Shown here: piece by piece, positions 1-3,913 of the stretch
Layout of the letters: the number at the start of each line of letters is the position of its first letter
Numbering within the stretch: position 1 is the stretch's first letter
Source: Oscillospiraceae bacterium
GTDB lineage: Bacteria > Bacillota > Clostridia > Oscillospirales > Ruminococcaceae
Length of the DNA stretch: 5,432 nt
Assembly: GCA_017394475.1 (NCBI GenBank)
Contig: JAFPYQ010000027.1
Coordinates: 1 to 5,432 of the forward strand
Direction of reading: 5' to 3'
Program-made: the position numbers and the translations under genes
Notes under the pieces: model-generated
What the model saw: the letters and a program-made list of their open reading frames with translations, nothing else
Databases searched by the model: none
What the model was told of the DNA's origin: nothing

Positions 1-988
1 CGCTCTCCTGATCGGCCGCAGCACATTCATCATAGAAGCTGTCAGTTACCACCTTGCCGAGATCGGCGCCATTTGCAGAAGGATCCTCCGCAAGGAAGTT
101 GCCGATAGCTGTGTAATCCCAGCCCGAACCCGGTTCAGATTCCTGAGAGCCGTAAAAATATCTGGAATATGTAGCAAGTACATTGGCGGTCTCCGCTGTT
201 CCCATAAGGCAGCAGTCAAAGCCTATGAACTCGAATTTATCGGTCATATTCTCATAGACATCGGAAAATGCTGAATTTATCTCCGCCAGTGACAGAGTAT
301 CACGCTCATGGAGCTCATCCACACAGGCACCTGTGATGCTTCCTCCGCCGTGATCCCAGAATATAAAGCCCATTTTCTCTGCAGGATATGTAGATACGCC
401 CCATTCAAGGAAACTCTCGATGGTGCTCGGGTCGCCCATATTGGTCAGAGGAGCGGAATCCACAAGGCGAATATCATTGTCCTCTACAACGTAGCGCTCG
501 CAGGCATTAGGATCCATCGACTCGATCTGCCATGTCTCGGTACCGCCTGTCTGGAACACGAACCTTACGTTATCGCTGGTCTGCGCTTGTGCCATCTGTA
601 CGATATCAAGTGTAGCTGCAGCAATATTGTCCTCAAGGTCTGTACCGCAGAGGTAGATGAATATCGTCCAGGTTTCGGGATCACCCATGGGTGTTGATTT
701 CTTGGGAGCGCGGGTGATGTTCATCTTTCCGTCGGAGCTGTTTACCGACAGGGAAAAGCCCTTTATGCCCTTTGTAACTGCTTGTGCTGCATCATCAGAT
801 GTTTCCTCTGCTTCGGTATCGCTGTCATCATCAGCGGGCACTGCTTCTTCCGCATCATCAGATGTTTCAGCAACTGTTGTCACCTCCGCGGTATCTGCAT
901 GTTCCTCTGACTCATAGTCACTATCGGAACAGCCGACTGACAAGAGGACACTGGCTGCTGCCAGTATAGATATGATCTTCTTTTTCAT
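1..988 (-). CDS. Clostripain-family (peptidase C11) lipoprotein, 3' end cut off by window edge
   Basis: Probable surface-anchored cysteine protease of family C11 (clan CD), a family that cleaves after Arg or Lys. The ATG at 988 is preceded by AAAAGG (999-994) with 5-nt spacing. Residues 1-19 form a lipoprotein signal peptide: KKK, a hydrophobic core, then LLSVGC with Cys20 as the lipidated residue. Residues 21-70 are an acidic Ser/Thr/Ala/Asp/Glu linker with a duplicated ETSDDA block. The catalytic domain starts near 105 with TWTIFIYLCGTDLED (106-120). The FWDHGGGS block (210-217) carries the presumed catalytic His213, and GFDCCLMGTAET (256-267) carries the presumed nucleophile Cys260, aligning with the Cys of the family's DACLM motif. 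The conserved SEPGSGWDY follows at 284-292. The frame stays open to base 1, giving 329 visible residues; the C-terminal part lies outside. Only 43 bases with no evident promoter separate it from the upstream zinc-ribbon gene, so the two are probably co-transcribed. Family membership is clear; the substrate is unknown. Confidence 0.93.
   Translation of the reverse strand, partial: MKKKIISILAAASVLLSVGCSDSDYESEEHADTAEVTTVAETSDDAEEAVPADDDSDTEAEETSDDAAQAVTKGIKGFSLSVNSSDGKMNITRAPKKSTPMGDPETWTIFIYLCGTDLEDNIAAATLDIVQMAQAQTSDNVRFVFQTGGTETWQIESMDPNACERYVVEDNDIRLVDSAPLTNMGDPSTIESFLEWGVSTYPAEKMGFIFWDHGGGSITGACVDELHERDTLSLAEINSAFSDVYENMTDKFEFIGFDCCLMGTAETANVLATYSRYFYGSQESEPGSGWDYTAIGNFLAEDPSANGADLGKVVTDSFYDECAAADQES
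789..868. repeat. In-frame 17-bp direct repeat in the lipoprotein linker
   Basis: GCATCATCAGATGTTTC occurs at 789-805 and again at 852-868. The 63-base offset equals 21 codons, so both copies encode the same ETSDDA block in the acidic linker of the C11 lipoprotein. This looks like an internal duplication that lengthened a flexible tether between the lipid anchor and the protease domain. Confidence 0.8.
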
Positions 989-1031
989 ACTTTCCTTTTC
1001 CTTTGTTATAGATCTTGCTTTTTTGTGGCTT

Positions 1032-1712
1032 TCATATAAGCCTTATGCGCTCATGGTCATGCTGCTGATCAAAGCATGAGAGACACGCAAGGGCGATCGC
1101 CGCTCCTGTGAGCTGCCCGCTGAAATCCATAGACATGATACATTTCTCAAGATCGCCGTTTATGTACCACATGGCACAATCGCCGCTGTCACTCAGTTTA
1201 AGAGTGCTTATTTCGGTGTGAAAAGCAGAGAGCGTGTTCTTTTTTTTGAAGAAAATGAATCGTTTGTCTGTAAGCACCGTGAACTCCTTTCCTTTGGAAA
1301 AGATGCCATGATCCTTGTAGAATATGATGCGTTCCCCTGCTTTCAGCTCTCCGTCTATACGAGGTCTAACTGCATTTATGAGTTCTTCTTTTATGCCCTC
1401 TGCAGCGGTGTCACTGCTTGTCAGAAGGCTGCTCCTTATCATCGACTCGATCTTTTCGGGAGTCCTCAGCTCATTCATACAGTAAATGATGGTATCTATG
1501 CACTTTCCGGTCTGCTTTTTCCTGCGTGCCTCTGCAAAGTCACGTTCGACACGGAATATCTCCTCATCAAAGCTGTTCATGCTGCGGCTTATATTTTCCT
1601 TTTCGTCCTTTTCCGCATCAAATCCCGAGCCGCAGAAGTGGCACTCATACATAGCCTTTGATCTTGACAATACCAGCTCTGCACCACAGTTCGGACACAT
1701 TCTGCCTTTCAT
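1032..1712 (-). CDS. Zinc-ribbon and PH-like domain protein
   Basis: A 226-residue protein with no signal peptide or clear membrane span, so probably cytosolic. It starts with a zinc ribbon: C6-x2-C9 and C24-x2-C27 (CPNCG and CHFCG) would bind one Zn2+. Residues 35-75 are charged and look helical. From about 120 the pattern KAGERIIFY, KGKEFTVLTDKRFIFFKK, then alternating hydrophobic strands matches bacterial PH-like domains (bPH/YokE-like), in which the TDKR turn is typical. A helix-like hydrophobic stretch (about 197-214) closes it. The ATG at 1712 has AAGGGGG (1725-1719) 6 nt upstream, which favours it over Met5. It follows a strong promoter and a leader of about 165 nt, and is followed after 43 bases by the C11 lipoprotein gene. 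The domain calls rest on motif pattern and the biochemical role is unknown. Such small zinc-ribbon/PH proteins are usually thought to be adaptor or envelope-associated proteins, but nothing in the sequence proves that here. Confidence 0.8.
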   Translation of the reverse strand: MKGRMCPNCGAELVLSRSKAMYECHFCGSGFDAEKDEKENISRSMNSFDEEIFRVERDFAEARRKKQTGKCIDTIIYCMNELRTPEKIESMIRSSLLTSSDTAAEGIKEELINAVRPRIDGELKAGERIIFYKDHGIFSKGKEFTVLTDKRFIFFKKKNTLSAFHTEISTLKLSDSGDCAMWYINGDLEKCIMSMDFSGQLTGAAIALACLSCFDQQHDHERIRLI

Positions 1713-1877
1713 TCTTTTCCCCCTTTCCTATCTCCGCACATTATCTGCAAACCTGCTCCGAATGACTTACAAACCGTGAAACCCCATCGGTGGACAGATG
1801 AAAAGAGCTCCCTGTCACGGGATACTTTCCTCATACGATGTCTTACAGAACATATGCGGATCGACTAATTTATCACA
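1713..1877 (-). other. Long 5' leader of the zinc-ribbon/C11 operon, possibly structured
   Basis: The predicted transcript starts near 1877, leaving about 165 nt before the ATG at 1712. Read on the minus strand it can form a layered hairpin. GGAAAG (1830-1825) pairs with CUUUUC (1805-1800). Inside, UCCC (1822-1819) pairs with GGGA (1812-1809), and outside CAUCG (1840-1836) pairs with CGAUG (1789-1785). A competing helix is possible: CCGUGA (1820-1815) with UCACGG (1779-1774), 6 bp, which would break the inner stem. No known riboswitch class was recognised. The pairings were found by eye without folding energies. Confidence 0.35.
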
Positions 1878-1883
1878 ATACTA

Positions 1884-1911
1884 ATTATACGATAAAATCC
1901 GCAGATGTCAA
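1884..1911 (-). promoter_or_regulatory. Near-consensus sigma-A promoter for the zinc-ribbon/C11 operon
   Basis: On the minus strand a perfect TTGACA -35 (1911-1906) and a perfect TATAAT -10 (1889-1884) are separated by 16 bp. An A8 run (1922-1915) lies just upstream of the -35 and may act as an UP element. Transcription should start near 1877 and run toward the zinc-ribbon gene. Both hexamers match consensus, so basal expression is expected to be high unless the leader or a repressor limits it. Confidence 0.85.
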
Positions 1912-2053
1912 TACTTTTTTTTGCATGAAAAGCAAAAATATCGACATCGGCGTAAATTTTGTCATTTATTACAATTTATTGATTAATTTATTAAGACTAT
2001 TTTATACACATTAATCATTAATCCTGTTACAGAACATTTCCGGGATACCTGCA
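1912..2053. other. AT-rich spacer between merR-like gene and next promoter
   Basis: This stretch lies downstream of the MerR-family stop codon and upstream of the next promoter. It is strongly AT-rich, with repeated ATTAATC (in 2010-2025) and a TTTTTGC/GCAAAAA inverted repeat (1918-1924 and 1932-1938, 7-nt loop). No GC-rich stem followed by a U-tract was seen after the MerR stop, so no intrinsic terminator is called. The inverted repeat is AT-dominated and sits against the promoter, so it is at best a weak terminator or a regulator site. No gene was seen here. Confidence 0.5.
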
Positions 2054-2791
2054 TCATTCCTGCACAGCATAGTATACATCAACGGTCATATCCCTGTTAT
2101 ACACCTCATATACCCTGTCGGCAAGGTGTATGCCGTTTGCCGCGGCATAGTCACTTAACATGAGATGGGCTTTCCTCACCGCAGAGAAACCATCCCGGAA
2201 GGTAATATGTATGCACTTCTCCCCGGATATCTGCCATATATCCTCATCTGCGCACCCTGTTACGGGAAGACAGGTCTTCATGGAAAAATCGCCGTCCTTG
2301 TCAAGGCCTTCAAATATCACAAAGTGAGAGCCTTTTATCTCCATACCATCATGCGCTGCTCTTTCGTAGAGCTTTCCCACCGACATTCCCAGGTCTTCCC
2401 GTTCGGTGTTTTCGCAGATACAGATACATCTGCAGCTCTGAAACGGCCTGTGGTCGATCTGTTCATCGCCCTTCACTGTATCTGACAAAGCAGTCGAAGG
2501 GTCGTAGCCTCTGAGCTCGGACAACAGCCTGTCAGTCTCCTTTATCCTGCTCTCTATGATATCAGATTCGCTGACCTTGCCGTCGAGTATCTGTTTTATC
2601 TCAAAAAGGGAGGCTCCCAGTTTTCTGAGCTGCTTTATCTTCTCAAGGGTTATGAGCTGCGATCCATCGTAATAGTGATAACCATTATCCTTGTTGATAT
2701 ATACGGGAATGAGCAGGCCTTCCTCGTGATACAGGCGCAGTGCTTTCATGCCCACATTGCCCATGACTGCAAACTGTCCTCTTGTATACAT
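2054..2791 (-). CDS. MerR-family transcriptional regulator with GyrI-like ligand-binding domain (BmrR type)
   Basis: A 245-residue two-domain regulator. Residues 1-71 form the MerR winged helix: an unusual QFAVMGNVGMKALRLYHEEGLL helix-turn-helix, then the family hallmark NGYHYYDGSQL (36-46) and LRKLGASLFEIKQIL (55-69). Residues 73-95 look like the dimerising coiled coil. Residues about 110-243 fit the GyrI-like/BmrR effector domain, ending in RVYEVYNRD, where Glu229 occupies the place of the acidic residue that binds cationic ligands in BmrR. The first strand of this domain carries four alternating cysteines (120, 122, 124, 126), which is unusual. The start is set by GAAGGTG (2806-2800) and by TAATG overlap with the creatininase stop. 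It therefore belongs to the creatininase operon and probably controls the promoter at 3719-3689. Members activate by untwisting a 19-20 bp spacer. The ligand is unknown. Confidence 0.93.
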   Translation of the reverse strand: MYTRGQFAVMGNVGMKALRLYHEEGLLIPVYINKDNGYHYYDGSQLITLEKIKQLRKLGASLFEIKQILDGKVSESDIIESRIKETDRLLSELRGYDPSTALSDTVKGDEQIDHRPFQSCRCICICENTEREDLGMSVGKLYERAAHDGMEIKGSHFVIFEGLDKDGDFSMKTCLPVTGCADEDIWQISGEKCIHITFRDGFSAVRKAHLMLSDYAAANGIHLADRVYEVYNRDMTVDVYYAVQE

Positions 2792-2806
2792 TATGCTGTC
2801 ACCTTC
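2791..2806 (-). promoter_or_regulatory. SD and TAATG stop/start overlap coupling creatininase to merR
   Basis: The SD-like GAAGGTG (2806-2800) lies 8 nt before the MerR-family ATG and inside the end of the creatininase reading frame. The TAA stop (2793-2791) shares its last A with the ATG (2791-2789). This arrangement supports translational coupling and fixes the regulator's start. Confidence 0.85.
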
Positions 2807-3660
2807 TTTCTGCGAACTTTCCCGAAAATGCCGATAAATCCGATATGCAGCGGCAGGATATCATAAAGCGGATAATGCTGGTATTTCTCATAGCCTTTTC
2901 TGAAATAGAACCTTTCCGCCGCATCGCACACTGATGCGATACAGCTTTCATTGAGATCCTTCCCCAGTTCATTTGTCGCATACTGCGGTTCACCTATATG
3001 ACCATATCCGCCCATTGCAGCCAGCTGCCGTTTTTTCGAGATCATCTCCCTGTCGGTGATGGTCCTGGATGGCAGTTTTTCATATCCTGCCCTGACAAGC
3101 TGCGGATCTATATCCAGCATAGCCGATGTTTCCACCCAGCCTGCATGATAATCGTTCTCATGGGTCTTTTCAAAGCTTTCCAGCCTTTGTGTTCTCTCCG
3201 TCGATACGCCCATAAATATTTGTCCCATAGGCGCTATGGCACACAGGCCATGCTTTCTGTTGATCTTCCGCACAGCCTTTTCCACCGCGATCTGGTGCTC
3301 CGGGTCTGCATGAGAGGCGATTATCACTATATTCATGAAGCCCATGGAGCACAGGCTGTCCATTACAGCATAAGCCACATCACAGGTGGTACTCATGGGG
3401 AAATGTACCGACCCGAAAAACTCATTCACCGATGCCGATGCTACGGGGAAGGGCGGCAGATAAAAGCACTCTGTGCCCAGCTTTTCTTCAAGCCTTGCCA
3501 TGGCGCCCTTGCTCCAGTGCTCCCCCTCAATGATATCCGTTGCCAGCGGGAGATGCAGCCCGTGCTCCTCTATGGGAGCAAGGACTGCAAACACCATGCA
3601 TCTGCTTTTGTCCAGCTCATTTACCTCTGCCCATGTAAGTAAACTTAGATCTCTCATCAT
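2791..3660 (-). CDS. Creatininase-family metal-dependent amidohydrolase
   Basis: A 289-residue cytosolic enzyme of the creatininase family, which hydrolyses C-N bonds in cyclic amides and related compounds (creatininase, FAPy deformylase ArfB, MftE, 3-dehydro-scyllo-inosose hydrolase). Residues 31-42 (EEHGLHLPLATD) hold the expected metal ligands Glu31, His33 and Asp42. His117 lies in SHADPEH, where most members have NGHGGN, and Asp119 takes the place of creatininase Glu122. HAGWVETSAML (172-182) and GEPQYATNELGKDL (223-236) are further family signatures. The C-terminus is longer than usual (most members are about 240-260 residues) and ends in a hydrophobic stretch followed by KVRRKK. GGAGG (3669-3665) is 4 nt from the first ATG and 7 nt from the second, so translation may start at Met2 (3657). 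It is first in an operon with the MerR regulator, behind a MerR-type promoter. The family is sure; the substrate cannot be read from sequence. Confidence 0.9.
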   Translation of the reverse strand: MMRDLSLLTWAEVNELDKSRCMVFAVLAPIEEHGLHLPLATDIIEGEHWSKGAMARLEEKLGTECFYLPPFPVASASVNEFFGSVHFPMSTTCDVAYAVMDSLCSMGFMNIVIIASHADPEHQIAVEKAVRKINRKHGLCAIAPMGQIFMGVSTERTQRLESFEKTHENDYHAGWVETSAMLDIDPQLVRAGYEKLPSRTITDREMISKKRQLAAMGGYGHIGEPQYATNELGKDLNESCIASVCDAAERFYFRKGYEKYQHYPLYDILPLHIGFIGIFGKVRRKKVTA

Positions 3661-3664
3661 CTTA

Positions 3665-3670
3665 CCTCCA
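3665..3670 (-). promoter_or_regulatory. Ribosome binding site of creatininase gene, start ambiguous
   Basis: TGGAGG (3670-3665) precedes two adjacent ATG codons at 3660 and 3657. Spacing is 4 nt to the first and 7 nt to the second. The second is closer to the usual optimum, so the true protein may lack one Met. Confidence 0.8.
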
Positions 3671-3688
3671 TCATGAATTTACAGAAAG

Positions 3689-3719
3689 ATGATAAGCCCT
3701 GTCCCACAGGCCGGGTCAA
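3689..3719 (-). promoter_or_regulatory. MerR-type promoter/operator with 19-bp spacer
   Basis: On the minus strand TTGACC (-35, 3719-3714) and TATCAT (-10, 3694-3689) each differ from consensus by one base and are 19 bp apart, too long for efficient unassisted transcription. The spacer holds CCTGT-GGG-ACAGG (3710-3698), whose centre (3704) is exactly the spacer centre. The symmetry resumes outside with G/C at 3712 and 3696, and TGA/TCA at 3718-3716 and 3692-3690. This is the hallmark of MerR-family operators. Transcription would start near 3682 and drive the creatininase/merR pair. AT-rich DNA lies upstream of the -35. That the neighbouring regulator binds here is an inference from position and architecture. 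Confidence 0.83.
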
Positions 3720-3762
3720 TATTTATTTTATGAACTTTTGATAAATTCTTTGTTGCTGCCTG

Positions 3763-3913
3763 TTATACGAACAGTGTGCAGCTGCCTGTTCTTCGGTAAT
3801 AACGTATCAGCCATTCAACATACTCACGGGTGATGCACATTTTTTCGGCAAGGGGTATTTCTGGACATGCCGGTATTATGTGGTCAGTATGCGGCAGTAT
3901 GCACTTTTTCCTG
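3763..3913 (-). other. Short open stretch, possible gene remnant
   Basis: Between the end of the PEBP/RsiV-like gene and the MerR-type promoter, one minus-strand frame is open for about 49 codons to a TAA at 3765-3763. It reads like protein rather than noise near its end (EYVEWLIRYYRRTGSC) and uses codons like those of its neighbours. The only internal ATG (3816, in about the middle of the stretch) has no SD, and the frame upstream merely overlaps the real gene. It may be the decayed tail of a lost gene or chance. No family was recognised. Confidence 0.2.
3885..3902. repeat. Tandem 8-bp direct repeat CAGTATGC with 10-bp period
   Basis: CAGTATGC occurs at 3885-3892 and 3895-3902, separated by GG, just downstream of the stop codon of the PEBP/RsiV-like gene. 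A 10-bp period puts both copies on the same DNA face. It lies more than 160 bp upstream of the creatininase promoter, so any regulatory role is speculative. Confidence 0.5.

Noticed and set aside
308..697. Plus-strand open frame of 129 codons
   Set aside because: It lies opposite the C11 lipoprotein gene, which shows clear catalytic motifs on the minus strand; the plus frame has no domain-like pattern.
1815..1853. 12-codon leader peptide (ATG at 1853, stop TGA near 1815)
   Set aside because: It has no SD, no run of regulatory codons, and a length easily met by chance.
1713..1877. Known riboswitch class in the long leader
   Set aside because: The conserved cores of the THF, c-di-AMP, preQ1, yybP-ykoY and guanidine classes were considered from memory and none matched convincingly.
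1918..1938. TTTTTGC/GCAAAAA inverted repeat as an intrinsic terminator
   Set aside because: The stem has only two G-C pairs and sits over 100 bases after the MerR-family stop, against the next promoter; the A-run is better explained as an UP element.
2037..2053. Terminator directly after the MerR-family gene
   Set aside because: No GC-rich inverted repeat followed by a U-tract is present; the nearby CTGTAACAG is only a 4-bp dyad with a one-base centre.
2998..3642. Plus-strand open frame of 214 codons
   Set aside because: It is fully antisense to the creatininase-family gene. The minus-strand product has all the family signatures, while this one is Cys/His-rich noise.
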